Shown here one piece after another: positions 41,505 through 49,982 of a stretch of 64,000 bases of DNA. This DNA comes from Pedococcus sp031456495. Lineage in GTDB: Bacteria; Actinomycetota; Actinomycetes; Actinomycetales; Dermatophilaceae. Every line of letters starts with the position of its first letter. Position 1 is the first letter of the stretch. A program made the position numbers and the translations under genes. The DNA lies in contig NZ_JAVDUW010000003.1 of NCBI RefSeq assembly GCF_031456495.1, positions 62,001 through 126,000 of the forward strand. Reading direction: 5' to 3'. The notes below the pieces were generated by a model. That model ran no database searches, was not told the origin of the DNA, and saw only the letters and a list, made by a program, of their open reading frames with translations.

Positions 41505-42419
41505 GTGAGCAACCCTGCGCCGTACCCCACGATGGAAGACGTCATCGGTGGCACCCCGCTGGTGCGTCTGCAGCGTCTGCCGGGGCTGGAGAACGAACGC
41601 CGCGGCAACGTGCTGCTCGCCAAGCTCGAGGGGAACAACCCGGCCGGCTCCGTGAAGGACCGGCCCGCGATCAGCATGATCCGGGGTGCCGAGGAGCGAG
41701 GGGAGATCTCCCCGGGCGACACGCTGCTTGAAGCCACGTCCGGCAACACGGGGATCGGGTTGGCGATGGCGGCGGCGATCAGCGGTTACCCACTGGTCAT
41801 CGTGATGCCCGAGGACGCCTCCACCGAGCGGATCCAGACGATGAAGGCGTATGGAGCCGAGCTGGTCCTCACCCCGGCGGACGGCGGCATGGAGGAGGCC
41901 CGCGACGTCGTGACTCGGATGGAGCGGGAGGGCCGCGGCCGGGTCCTGGACCAGTTCGCCAACCCGGACAACCCTCGTGCCCACGAGGAGGGGACCGGCC
42001 CGGAGCTGTGGCACCAGACCGGCGGACGGATCACGCACTTCGTGTCGGCGATGGGCACCACTGGCACGATCACCGGGGTCTCGCGGTTCCTGAAGTCGCG
42101 CAACCCCGGCGTCCAGATCGTCGGGGCACAGCCCGCGGAGGGATCGAAGATCCCCGGCATCCGCGCCTGGCCACCGGAGTACGTGCCGAAGATCTTCGAC
42201 CCGTCGGCGGTGGACCGGACCATGGAGGTCACGCAGGCCGACGCCGAGGAGACGGTCCGCCAGCTGGCCCGCCAGGAGGGCATCTTCGGCGGCATCTCCG
42301 CGGCCGGCGCGTGTTGGACCGCCCTGCAGGTGGCCAAGGAGGTCGAGGGAGCGACGATCGTCTTCGTGGTCTGCGACCGCGGGGACCGGTACCTCTCCAG
42401 CGGCGTTTTCCCCGCCTGA
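41505..42419 (+). CDS. cysM: Cysteine synthase, CysM type
   Basis: A 304-residue PLP enzyme. The cofactor lysine is in GNNPAGSVKDRPA; the asparagine loop reads EATSGNTGIG and the phosphate loop MGTTGTITG. Similarity is to CysM/cysteine synthase B, which makes cysteine from O-acetylserine or O-phosphoserine and sulfide, thiosulfate or a thiocarboxylated carrier protein. No carrier gene (cysO) is adjacent, so the sulfur donor is unclear. Confidence 0.93.
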   Translation: MSNPAPYPTMEDVIGGTPLVRLQRLPGLENERRGNVLLAKLEGNNPAGSVKDRPAISMIRGAEERGEISPGDTLLEATSGNTGIGLAMAAAISGYPLVIVMPEDASTERIQTMKAYGAELVLTPADGGMEEARDVVTRMEREGRGRVLDQFANPDNPRAHEEGTGPELWHQTGGRITHFVSAMGTTGTITGVSRFLKSRNPGVQIVGAQPAEGSKIPGIRAWPPEYVPKIFDPSAVDRTMEVTQADAEETVRQLARQEGIFGGISAAGACWTALQVAKEVEGATIVFVVCDRGDRYLSSGVFPA

Positions 42420-42604
42420 GGGCTGCGGCCGACGCCCAGAGATATTCGACCGGGGTGAGACCGGCCCTCTCTCCGCCGCCCTACCGCGCCATTGTCGTCC
42501 GGGCGGCGGAAGGACGGGCGCGCTGGGTCCGCCCGGCTCGCGGCGGAAGGACACAACCGGGGGTTCGTTCGGCTACTCAGACCTCCGGGCGATCGAAGAA
42601 CGCC
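42420..42604. other. Intergenic region of unusual base composition
   Basis: Contains GAGATATTCG and several A-rich stretches uncommon in the rest of the window. No promoter or hairpin was identified with confidence. Confidence 0.4.
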
Positions 42605-42847
42605 ATGATGTTCAACATGCTCACGTCCAACGAAGTCATGAGCCGCAATTTCACTCCTACATCACTGCGGCGCGGGTACGACGAGCGCGAGGTTGACGAC
42701 TTCTTGGATCAAGTGGTCGAGACCCTCCGCTACTACGAGCAGGGTGGTCGACCGGGTCCGCAGGCACCCGCCTCGCCAACCCCGCCGGCGCCCGAAAGCC
42801 TCGGAAGTCGAGCCGCCCGTTGGCTTCGAGGTGATTCCAAGCCCTGA
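42605..42847 (+). CDS. Short DivIVA-domain protein
   Basis: An 80-residue protein carrying only the DivIVA N-terminal membrane-targeting domain: FTPTSLRRGYDEREVDDFLDQVVETLRYYEQ, followed by a Pro-rich tail and a basic end (SLGSRAARWLRGDSKP). Full-length DivIVA/Wag31 continues into a long coiled coil, absent here. Such short forms occur in actinobacteria and may bind at curved membrane or to DivIVA itself. Its first codons (AAT, ACT, CCT, ACA, TCA) are rich in A/T third bases, unlike the surrounding genes. The start could be any of ATG 42605, 42608 or 42620. Confidence 0.75.
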   Translation: MMFNMLTSNEVMSRNFTPTSLRRGYDEREVDDFLDQVVETLRYYEQGGRPGPQAPASPTPPAPESLGSRAARWLRGDSKP

Positions 42848-42919
42848 GAGCGCGTACTCGCGGGTGTGTCCATGGGCGCTACGCACTCGCGGCGGTGTGC
42901 CGTCGGATCGGCACGAACG

Positions 42920-43480
42920 TCAGGCGACCTCGATGGCGCGGCCGGCGGTGACGCGGAGCAGCTCCTCGTAGGTGGTGCGGAAGACGGTGTGGCTGTGGCC
43001 GGCGGCGGCCCAGACGTAGCGGTACCGGCTCAGCGAGACGTCGACGTACGTCGGGACGGGCTGGAGGTGGCCCACCGGGGCGACCCCGCCGATCGCGAAG
43101 CCGGTGCTCTCCCGGACGAAGTCGGCGTCGGCTCGCTCGAGGTGCTCGACGTCGTCGACGAGGTCGGCGACCTTCACCAGGTCGACACGGTGCGCCCCTG
43201 ACGTCAGGACGAGGACGGGGGAGGTCCCGCCCGAGGCGCACGTCGCCCGGAACACCAGGGAGTTGGCGATCTCGGCCGGGGTGATCCCGAGGGCGCTGGC
43301 GGCCGCGGCCGCGGTGCGGACGGCGTCCGGGAGCGTGACGACCTCGGGGACCACGTGGTGCACCGCGAGCGCCGCCAGCACGCGCTGCACGCCGGGGTGG
43401 CCGCTCAGGTCCGGGGCCACGCCGGTGGCCCGGCTGGCGGTCGGGCTGGGCGCCGGGGGCGTTGGCGCGTCGGGCGGCAT
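42920..43480 (-). CDS. ybaK: YbaK/ProX-type aminoacyl-tRNA deacylase
   Basis: A 186-residue editing-domain protein. IANSLVFRATCASGGTSPVLVLTSGAHRVDL and the following FAIGGVAPVGH segment are the signature of YbaK-like trans-editing enzymes that remove wrongly charged amino acids from tRNA. The lysine usually preceding SLVF is replaced by asparagine, so specificity may differ. The N-terminal 25 residues are Pro/Ala-rich. TACTCT six bases before the ATG suggests a leaderless transcript. Confidence 0.88.
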   Translation of the reverse strand: MPPDAPTPPAPSPTASRATGVAPDLSGHPGVQRVLAALAVHHVVPEVVTLPDAVRTAAAAASALGITPAEIANSLVFRATCASGGTSPVLVLTSGAHRVDLVKVADLVDDVEHLERADADFVRESTGFAIGGVAPVGHLQPVPTYVDVSLSRYRYVWAAAGHSHTVFRTTYEELLRVTAGRAIEVA

Positions 43481-43486
43481 GCTCGA

Positions 43487-43492
43487 AGAGTA
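43487..43492 (-). promoter_or_regulatory. -10 box, leaderless promoter of ybaK
   Basis: TACTCT on the minus strand, six bases before the ATG at 43480. Confidence 0.6.
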
Positions 43493-43568
43493 GGGCCGGG
43501 GGGAGCGGGCCACCAGACTTGCCGGAGCCCGTCTCACGGCGGGGCCGGGACGGGCTCCAGCGTTCCCC

Positions 43569-43623
43569 TTGACGGCTTGTCCGAGGCCGGGTGTACCGTT
43601 CTGGATATCGAACAGATGTTCGA
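43569..43623 (+). promoter_or_regulatory. SOS (LexA) promoter of the DnaE2 operon
   Basis: TCGAACAGATGTTCGA (43608-43623) is a perfect actinobacterial LexA box (TCGAAC-N4-GTTCGA). TTGACG at 43569-43574 and TACCGT at 43594-43599 (spacing 19) or TGTACC at 43592 (spacing 17) form the likely promoter, so LexA would cover the start of transcription. The remaining 166 bases to the first gene show no further signal. Confidence 0.9.
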
Positions 43624-43789
43624 ATGCCGGGTCCGGACGACCGGCGACCCGCGGTCCTCGGCCCCGTGCCGAGCCGCCCGTCGCCACCGGGCCGCGGCCG
43701 GCCCTGGCCCCGTGGCCGGCGCCTCGACCCCGCCGGTCGGGGCCAGGGCCCCACCTCATCCCATCCTGCCTGAGCGAAGGAGCCATGCC

Positions 43790-44104
43790 GTGGTGCGCCG
43801 GTACGAAGAGCCGATCGAGGTCCGCGAGAGCACCGACGGGGGTGGCACCGCGGTGGCCACGCACCCGGACGCGTTCGTGTGGCGCGGCCGGCTGTACGTC
43901 GTGCGCACCGTCCTGGACTCCTGGCAGGAACGCCGGCCGTGGTGGCGCGACGCCCGGGAGGGCGCCGACGTGCTCACCGATGCCCGCGAACGCCGGGTGT
44001 GGCGGGTCGAGGCGAGCGCGGGTCGCGCCGCCGGGACGGGCGTCTACGACCTCGGCGACGACCCGGCCGGCCCGGGCTGGCGCCTGCTGCGGGTCGCGGA
44101 CTGA
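43790..44104 (+). CDS. DUF6504-like protein, first gene of the SOS operon
   Basis: A 104-residue protein: a short N-terminal strand (VRRYEEPIEVRE), then FVWRGRLYVVRTVLDSWQERRPWWRD, and a C-terminal WRVEAS ... GVYDL ... WRLLRVAD with several tryptophans. This pattern matches the DUF6504 family that accompanies lesion-bypass polymerases in actinobacteria; function unknown. The start is the GTG at 43790, seven bases after AAGGAG. An ATG at 43785 is in another frame. The next gene follows after 12 bases. Confidence 0.75.
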   Translation: MVRRYEEPIEVRESTDGGGTAVATHPDAFVWRGRLYVVRTVLDSWQERRPWWRDAREGADVLTDARERRVWRVEASAGRAAGTGVYDLGDDPAGPGWRLLRVAD

Positions 44105-44116
44105 GGACGGCTGCCG

Positions 44117-44584
44117 ATGACTCCCACCCCCACCCCCGTCCCGAGCGCGGCGGCGAGCGCCCTCGACCTGCTCGACCGCTCCCGGCACTCGCTGCTCGAG
44201 GCCTGCCACACCCGCGACATCGTCCAGCGCCACCGCCAGGCCCAGCTCGCGGCCCTGCGCGCGGCCGCCGCCGTGGTCGCTGCCCGCACCCGTCCCGGTG
44301 GACCGGCCGGTCCGCGCAGCCTCTGGGAGCTGGTGCCGTCGGTCGCGCCCGAGCTCGCCGAGTGGGCCGGCTTCTTCGAGCTGGTCGCGGCCCGGCCGGG
44401 CCCGCACACCGCCCGCGAGGCCGACGACCTGCTGCGCCAGTCCGAGACGTTCCTCGAGCTGGTGTGCCGTGCCCTCGGCCTGCCGGTCACCGCCGTCGAC
44501 CGCGACGTGCTCGTGCCCACCGTCGCGGCGTCCGCGGCCTCCACGGCATCCGGGGCGCCGGTCCGTGGCGGGGGGTCGCCGTGA
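44117..44584 (+). CDS. SAV_6107-family HEPN protein
   Basis: A 155-residue, all-helical protein with the HEPN-like layout of the SAV_6107 family: ASALDLLDRSRHSLLEACHTRDIVQRHRQAQLAALRAAAAVVAAR followed by LWELVPSVAPELAEWAGFFELVAARPG. The Rx4-6H RNase motif of toxin-type HEPN proteins is not obvious: RSRHS and RHRQ are nearby but unconvincing, so it may act as a binding partner rather than a nuclease. It sits between DUF6504 and the polymerase and overlaps the polymerase gene by four bases (GTGA), which implies a role in the same SOS function. Confidence 0.85.
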   Translation: MTPTPTPVPSAAASALDLLDRSRHSLLEACHTRDIVQRHRQAQLAALRAAAAVVAARTRPGGPAGPRSLWELVPSVAPELAEWAGFFELVAARPGPHTAREADDLLRQSETFLELVCRALGLPVTAVDRDVLVPTVAASAASTASGAPVRGGGSP

Positions 44585-47500
44585 CCGACTTCGTCCACCT
44601 CCACGTCGCCTCGGGGTTCTCGATGCGCTACGGCACCGCCACGCCCGAGGCGATCGTCGAGCGGGCTGCCCAGCACCGCCAGCCGGTGCTCGCGCTCACC
44701 GACCGCGACGGGCTCTACGGCGCGGTCCGGTTCGTCCGGGCGGCGACCGCCGCCGGCATCTCCCCGGTGCTCGGGGTCGACCTCGCGGTCGGCCCCGACC
44801 CGGACCGTCCCGGCGCGCGCGGCGCCGGTCCCGACGACCCCGCCCGGGGTGGACCCCGACCCGTCGACCGGACCCTCGCCGACCGGGTGCTCGGTGACGC
44901 CGACCGCGGTGGCGGGCACGCGGCATACCTCCCGCCGGTGGCCCGGCCACGCACCCCGGTGCGCGGCGGTGCCGTCGTCGACCCGCGCCACCCGCGCGTC
45001 ACCGTGCTCGCCCGCGGGCGCGGGAGCGGACTGCCCGGGGGTGTGGGGTATGCCGCGCTGTGCCGGCTCGTCACCGACACCCACCTGCGCGGCGAGCGGG
45101 GGAGCCCGGTGACCTCGCTCGACACCGTCGCCGCACGGTGCGCCGCCCCGGACGGCCACCCGAGCCCGCTCGTCGTCCTGCTGGGCCCGGACTCCGACGT
45201 GGGCCGGGCGGTCCTCGCCGGGCGGCCCGACCGGGCTCGGGCGCTGCTCGCCCGGTGGCAGCACCGGCTGCCGGCCGGCGCGCTCGTGGTCGAGGTGGTC
45301 TGCCACGGCGGCCCGTCCGGCACCCCGGCCTCACGCGTCCACGCCGCGCGGATGCTCGGGCTCGCCGACGAGGCAGGCCTGCCAGCGGTGCTCACCGCGG
45401 CGGTCCGCCACGTCGACCCGGCCGAGTCCGCGGTCGTCGACGTCCTCGACGCGGCCCGCCGGCTCGTCGCCCTCGACACCCGCCACCTCGACCGGGTCAC
45501 CGACGCCGCCCACCTCGCGAGCACCGACGCCATGCGCGAGGTGGCGCTCGCGGTCACCGGCGGCGACCGCACCCGGGCCGACGCCCTGCTCGAGCGCACC
45601 CTCGCCCTGGGGCTGGCGTGCGCCCAGAGCGCCCGGCACGACCTGGGCATCGGGTCGGTCCACCTGCCCGAGCCGGAGGTCCTGGGCATCGAGGCAGGGG
45701 AGAGCCCGCAGGTCCGGCTCGAGCAGCGCTGCCGCGGCAAGCTCGCCTGGCGGTACCCCGGGCTGGGTGAGCGCGAGCTGTCCGCCGTCGAGACCCGGCT
45801 CGTCGACGAGCTCAAGGTCATCGCCGAGCTCGGGTACGCCTCGTACTTCCTCACCGTCGCCGAGGTGGTCGACCTCATCCGGGAGATGGGGGTCCGGGTC
45901 GCCGCACGCGGGTCGGGGGCGGGGTCGCTGGTCAACTACCTGCTCGGGATCAGCGGGGTCGACCCGATCCGCTACGGCCTCATCATGGAGCGGTTCTGCA
46001 GCCCGCTGCGCGCCGAGCTGCCCGACATCGACATCGACGTCGAGTCGGCCCGGCGCACCGAGGTCTACGAGAAGGTCCTCGAGCGGTTCGGCGGCGACCG
46101 GGTGACCTGCGTGTCGATGATGGACACCTACAAGGTCCGGCACGCGATCCGCGACGTCGGCGCGGCGCTCGGCATGGCCCCGGTGGAGGTCGACGAGATC
46201 GCCAAGGCGTTCCCGCACATCCGCGCCCGCGACGTCCGCAACGCCATCGCCGAGCTGCCCGAGCTGCGCTCCCGCGGGCTCGACAGCCCCCGGCTGCGCG
46301 CGCTGTTCGACCTCGTCGAGCGGCTCGACGGGCTGCCGCGCCACATCGCGCTGCACCCGTGCGGGGTCGTGCTGTCCGACGGCAGCCTGCTCGACCGCAC
46401 GCCGGTCGAGGCGAGCTGGCTGGGGTTCCCGATGAGCCAGTACGACAAGGACGACGTCGAGACGATGGGGCTGCTCAAGCTCGACGTGCTCGGCATCCGG
46501 ATGCAGTCCGCGATGGCGCACGCCGTGGCCGAGGTGGAGCGCGTCGACGGCGTCACGGTCGACCTCGACGACCAGGCGCAGGTGCCGCTCGACGACGAGG
46601 CGACCTTCCGGCTGATCCGCACCAGCCACACCCTCGGCTGCTTCCAGATCGAGAGCCCGGGGCAGCGCGAGCTCATCGGCAAGTTCGGGCCGCAGCGGTT
46701 CGAGGATCTCGTCATCGACATCTCGCTGTTCCGCCCCGGGCCGGTGAAGTCCGACATGATCACGCCGTTCCTCGAGGCCCGGCACGGCTGGAAGGCCGCC
46801 TCGTACCTGCACCCCACCCTCATCGCGGCGCTGGAGGAGACCGAGGGCGTCGTGGTGTTCCACGAGCAGGTGCTCATGATCGTCGCCGAGACGACCGGCG
46901 TCTCGCTGGCGCAGGCCGACGAGGTCCGGCGCGCGCTCGGCACCCCCGGCGGGCAGGTCGAGATCGAGGCGTGGTGGCGTCCCGCGGCGCTGGCCCGTGG
47001 CTACAGCCGCGAGGACACCGACCGCATCTGGGAGGTGCTCAAGGCGTTCGCGTCGTTCGGCTTCTGCAAGGCCCACGCCGCCGCGTTCGCCCTGCCGACC
47101 TACCACTCGGCGTGGCTCAAGACCCACCACCCGGCGGCGTTCCTCGCCGGGGTGCTCACCCACGACCCGGGCATGTACCCCAAGCGGCTCATCCTCGACG
47201 ACGCCCGCTCGCTCGGCATCACCGTGCTGGGCCTGGACGTCAACGCCTCCACCGGCACCTACCGGGTCGAGCGGGTCGAGCGGCTCGACCCCCTCGGCGC
47301 GCGCCCGGTGCTCCCCGGCGGCCCCGGCGACAGGACCGCGGCCGACGTGCTCACCGGTGACCTGCCCGACGCCAGTGACTACGGCATCCGCCTCTCGCTC
47401 GCCGACGTCCGCGGGATCAGCGACGCCGAGGTGGCGCGCATCGTCGCCGGCCAGCCGTATGCCGGGCTGTCCGACTTCTGGCACCGCGCCCGGGTGTCGC

Positions 47501-48606
47501 GGCCGGTCGCCGAGCGGCTCGTCCTGGCAGGGGCGTTCGACCGGCTCTACGGCATCGGTGCGGTCTCCGGCGGGGTGCCGGGCCTGACGTCCGGTCCGAC
47601 GACGGCGGGCCTGGGGCGGCGCGGCCGCACCACCCGGCGCGACCTGCTGCTCCACCTCGCCGAGCTCGACCGCTGGACCCGCGCCGTCGGCCGCTCGAGC
47701 CGCCGGGTCGCTCCCCGTGGCCGGTCGCGCGGTGAGGCGTCGACCCTGCCCGACGTGCTCGCGGGGGACCAGGTGCGTGGCCGTGCCGCGGCGCAGTCGC
47801 AGGCGGCCGCCCCGGTGACCGCGGCCGACCTCCAGCCCACCCAGCTCACCCTCGACCTCGGCGACCGCCCCGAGCTCACCACCGGCACCGGGCTGCCCGA
47901 GCTGAGCGGCCCCGAGCGGGTCCGGGCCGAGCTCGACATCCTCGGCCTCGACGCGAGCGCGCACGTCGTCGAGTTCTACGCGCCGATGCTCGACGCGCTC
48001 GGGGTCACCCGCAGCCGCGACCTGCTCTCGGCCCGCAGCCGGTCGACGGTCTGGGCCTGCGGGGTCAAGGTCGCCACCCAGACCCCGCCGATCCGCTCGG
48101 GCCGGCGCGTCGTCTTCCTCACCCTCGACGACTCGACCGGACCGGTCGACGCGACGTTCTTCGAGGACGTCCAGGGCCCTTACGCCGCAACGGTGTTCCA
48201 CTCGTGGATGCTGCTCGTGCGCGGGGTGGTGCGACGTACCGGTCCACGGGGAATCTCGTTGCGGGCGACGGGGGCGTGGGAGCTCCCGCCGCTGTGGGAG
48301 GCGTGGCAGCGGGGCGGGGTGGAGGCGGTGTATGCCGCGATGGAGGAGTCCGAGCGCGCGGCCGCCGAGCAGGCGCAGGCGGAGGAGGCAGCCCACGAGG
48401 CGGCGCTGCGGGGCGGACGGCGGGTGCTCGTCCACGCCTCGGGGTTCCGGCAGTCGCCCTACGCCGACACCAAGCCGCCCGGCGAGGACGTCCGTGGCTC
48501 GCACCGGCTCGCGCGCGGCGCCGCGGTGCCCGGCGGTCCGGGTGCCGACCGGCTCGACCCGCCGCGCAAGCTGTGGCACTCGAGCCCCGGCAGCTCCGGC
48601 CACTGA
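44581..48606 (+). CDS. dnaE2: Error-prone DNA polymerase III alpha subunit, DnaE2 type
   Basis: A 1341-residue C-family polymerase. The polymerase palm is intact: PDIDIDVES with aspartates at 482, 484 and 486, RGSGAGSLVNYLLG before it, and KLDVLG with D635. The N-terminal PHP domain is altered: HLHVASGFS (residues 6-14) has Ala where a second metal histidine is usual, and LTDRDG has Arg42 in place of His. The C-terminal part contains a tandem helix-hairpin-helix region and an OB fold (VFLTLDDSTGPVDATFFEDV), ending in KLWHSSPGSSG, a typical ending of this group. Under LexA control it should copy past DNA lesions. ImuA and ImuB, the usual partners, are not in the window. Confidence 0.93.
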   Translation: MTDFVHLHVASGFSMRYGTATPEAIVERAAQHRQPVLALTDRDGLYGAVRFVRAATAAGISPVLGVDLAVGPDPDRPGARGAGPDDPARGGPRPVDRTLADRVLGDADRGGGHAAYLPPVARPRTPVRGGAVVDPRHPRVTVLARGRGSGLPGGVGYAALCRLVTDTHLRGERGSPVTSLDTVAARCAAPDGHPSPLVVLLGPDSDVGRAVLAGRPDRARALLARWQHRLPAGALVVEVVCHGGPSGTPASRVHAARMLGLADEAGLPAVLTAAVRHVDPAESAVVDVLDAARRLVALDTRHLDRVTDAAHLASTDAMREVALAVTGGDRTRADALLERTLALGLACAQSARHDLGIGSVHLPEPEVLGIEAGESPQVRLEQRCRGKLAWRYPGLGERELSAVETRLVDELKVIAELGYASYFLTVAEVVDLIREMGVRVAARGSGAGSLVNYLLGISGVDPIRYGLIMERFCSPLRAELPDIDIDVESARRTEVYEKVLERFGGDRVTCVSMMDTYKVRHAIRDVGAALGMAPVEVDEIAKAFPHIRARDVRNAIAELPELRSRGLDSPRLRALFDLVERLDGLPRHIALHPCGVVLSDGSLLDRTPVEASWLGFPMSQYDKDDVETMGLLKLDVLGIRMQSAMAHAVAEVERVDGVTVDLDDQAQVPLDDEATFRLIRTSHTLGCFQIESPGQRELIGKFGPQRFEDLVIDISLFRPGPVKSDMITPFLEARHGWKAASYLHPTLIAALEETEGVVVFHEQVLMIVAETTGVSLAQADEVRRALGTPGGQVEIEAWWRPAALARGYSREDTDRIWEVLKAFASFGFCKAHAAAFALPTYHSAWLKTHHPAAFLAGVLTHDPGMYPKRLILDDARSLGITVLGLDVNASTGTYRVERVERLDPLGARPVLPGGPGDRTAADVLTGDLPDASDYGIRLSLADVRGISDAEVARIVAGQPYAGLSDFWHRARVSRPVAERLVLAGAFDRLYGIGAVSGGVPGLTSGPTTAGLGRRGRTTRRDLLLHLAELDRWTRAVGRSSRRVAPRGRSRGEASTLPDVLAGDQVRGRAAAQSQAAAPVTAADLQPTQLTLDLGDRPELTTGTGLPELSGPERVRAELDILGLDASAHVVEFYAPMLDALGVTRSRDLLSARSRSTVWACGVKVATQTPPIRSGRRVVFLTLDDSTGPVDATFFEDVQGPYAATVFHSWMLLVRGVVRRTGPRGISLRATGAWELPPLWEAWQRGGVEAVYAAMEESERAAAEQAQAEEAAHEAALRGGRRVLVHASGFRQSPYADTKPPGEDVRGSHRLARGAAVPGGPGADRLDPPRKLWHSSPGSSGH

Positions 48607-48631
48607 CGCCGGCGCACGACGGCTGGGGAGG

Positions 48632-49726
48632 TCAGGCCCTGCGCCACCGGGCGCGGGGGTCCGTCGCGGTCGTGCTGCACCGCATCAGCGTCCCGGCGCT
48701 CGTGCGGCCGAGGGCGCCCTCGGGGGAGCAGAAGGCGCCCGGGTGCACCCCCTGCACCACGGCGGAGGTGGACGTGCCCGACGGCTTCGGCGACGACGTG
48801 CTCGTGCTGATCGACGCGGTCGGACGCGGCGTCGGGGACGAGGCGGCAGCGACCGGCCAGCCCCCGAGGGCCACCGGTGCTGCGGTCGGCACCGGGGTCC
48901 CGGGGCACGTGCCGAGGATGCGCGCCAGCGCGGCGCGCTCGGCCGCGGTGACGGCGACGGCATACCTCGCCTTCACGGCGACCTGCCGTGCGGCGTACGC
49001 GCACCGGTACCCCTTGGCCGGCGGCAGCCAGGTCGCGGCGTCCCCGGCGCCCTTGGCGGCGTTGACCGGACCGTCCACGGCGAGCAGGTTGAGCGGGTCG
49101 TTGGCGAAGGCGGTCCGGGTGCCGACGTCCCACCGCGCCGCTCCCTTGACCCAAGCGTCGGCGAGGGGCACGACGTGGTCGATCTGCACCGCCGCCGACG
49201 TGCCGGGTCCGCGGGTGAACGCGATCGTGCGCCCGGTGTACGGGTCGAGCAGCGTCCCGGACAGGACGACACAGCCGTGCGTGCCGGCCTTGAGGCGGAT
49301 CCCGCGCAGGTCGCGCCGCAGCACGTCGTTGCGCTGGTCGCACCCGTTGCGGTCGGTGTCGGTCCACGCGGCGCCGAACTGGTCCCGCGCGTACCCCGTC
49401 ATCGGCCCGCGTCCCTTGACGACCAGGGTGCCGAGCAGCGCCAGTGCCGTCCCCGGGGGCGCCTGGGGTGCGGCGCCGCCCGTCGAGCGGGTGGACGGGG
49501 CCGAGGCCGCAGCCGGGGCGACGCTCGTGGCGGTCGCCGCGCTCCCGGCAGACCCGCCGGACCCGGTCGCCGTCGAGCTGCCGGTCGGGCGCACCGAGCC
49601 CGAGGGAGCCGTCGAGGTCGTCGCCGGCCCGCAGCCGGCGACCAGCGCGGCGACCACGGCCGCCACGGCGAGGCCGCCCCGGGCGCGGAGGCCGGAGGCG
49701 GTGGGATGCAGGCGGAGCGGGGGCAC
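48632..49726 (-). CDS. Secreted lipoprotein with HNH nuclease domain (DUF1524 type)
   Basis: A 364-residue lipoprotein: signal with lipobox LVAGC (Cys32), a long Ser/Thr/Gly-rich linker to residue 90, then the HNH domain with DRNGCDQRNDVLRRDL and IDHVVPLADAW, whose His-His pair is the catalytic HNH motif, followed by NDPLNLLAVDGPVNAAKG and WLPPAKGYRCAYA. A C-terminal Ser/Thr/Pro-rich stretch and a Cys-containing tail follow. Such proteins are exported DNases in actinobacteria. It converges on dnaE2 and separates it from the methyltransferase-dinB pair. Confidence 0.85.
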   Translation of the reverse strand: MPPLRLHPTASGLRARGGLAVAAVVAALVAGCGPATTSTAPSGSVRPTGSSTATGSGGSAGSAATATSVAPAAASAPSTRSTGGAAPQAPPGTALALLGTLVVKGRGPMTGYARDQFGAAWTDTDRNGCDQRNDVLRRDLRGIRLKAGTHGCVVLSGTLLDPYTGRTIAFTRGPGTSAAVQIDHVVPLADAWVKGAARWDVGTRTAFANDPLNLLAVDGPVNAAKGAGDAATWLPPAKGYRCAYAARQVAVKARYAVAVTAAERAALARILGTCPGTPVPTAAPVALGGWPVAAASSPTPRPTASISTSTSSPKPSGTSTSAVVQGVHPGAFCSPEGALGRTSAGTLMRCSTTATDPRARWRRA

Positions 49727-49982
49727 GGTGTGGCGGGTCCTCGGGGGATCGGACGGTGACGGAGCGCGTGAACGCTAGCCGCGTGGAGGCGCCCGGAGTG
49801 GGAGGTTCCGGACGACACGGACCGGACGGACGATGCCCGGCAGCGGACGTTCGTCGAGGGTGCCGCGGGCCCGGACGTGCCGACCACCGTCAGCCCCGCC
49901 GACTAGGCTGGCCGTCGAGGCAGACCCGTGGCGCCCCAGGCCGCCGCGCTGCCCCGTCCCGATGTCTGTGGAGGAGGACCGC
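49727..49982. other. Divergent intergenic region, HNH lipoprotein / methyltransferase
   Basis: 256 bases. GGAGGAGG at 49970-49977 is the ribosome site of the methyltransferase. I find no LexA box here. Confidence 0.5.

Noticed and set aside
43785..43787. ATG as start of the DUF6504 gene
   Set aside because: It is out of frame with the conserved product; GTG 43790 in the right frame has AAGGAG at the right distance.
45331..48603. Large antisense frame opposite dnaE2
   Set aside because: Mirror of codon bias in the polymerase gene; no recognisable domain and no promoter.
48632..49726. HNH protein as a homing endonuclease or restriction enzyme
   Set aside because: It has a lipoprotein signal and a DUF1524-type secreted nuclease domain, with no partner methyltransferase coupling on its strand.
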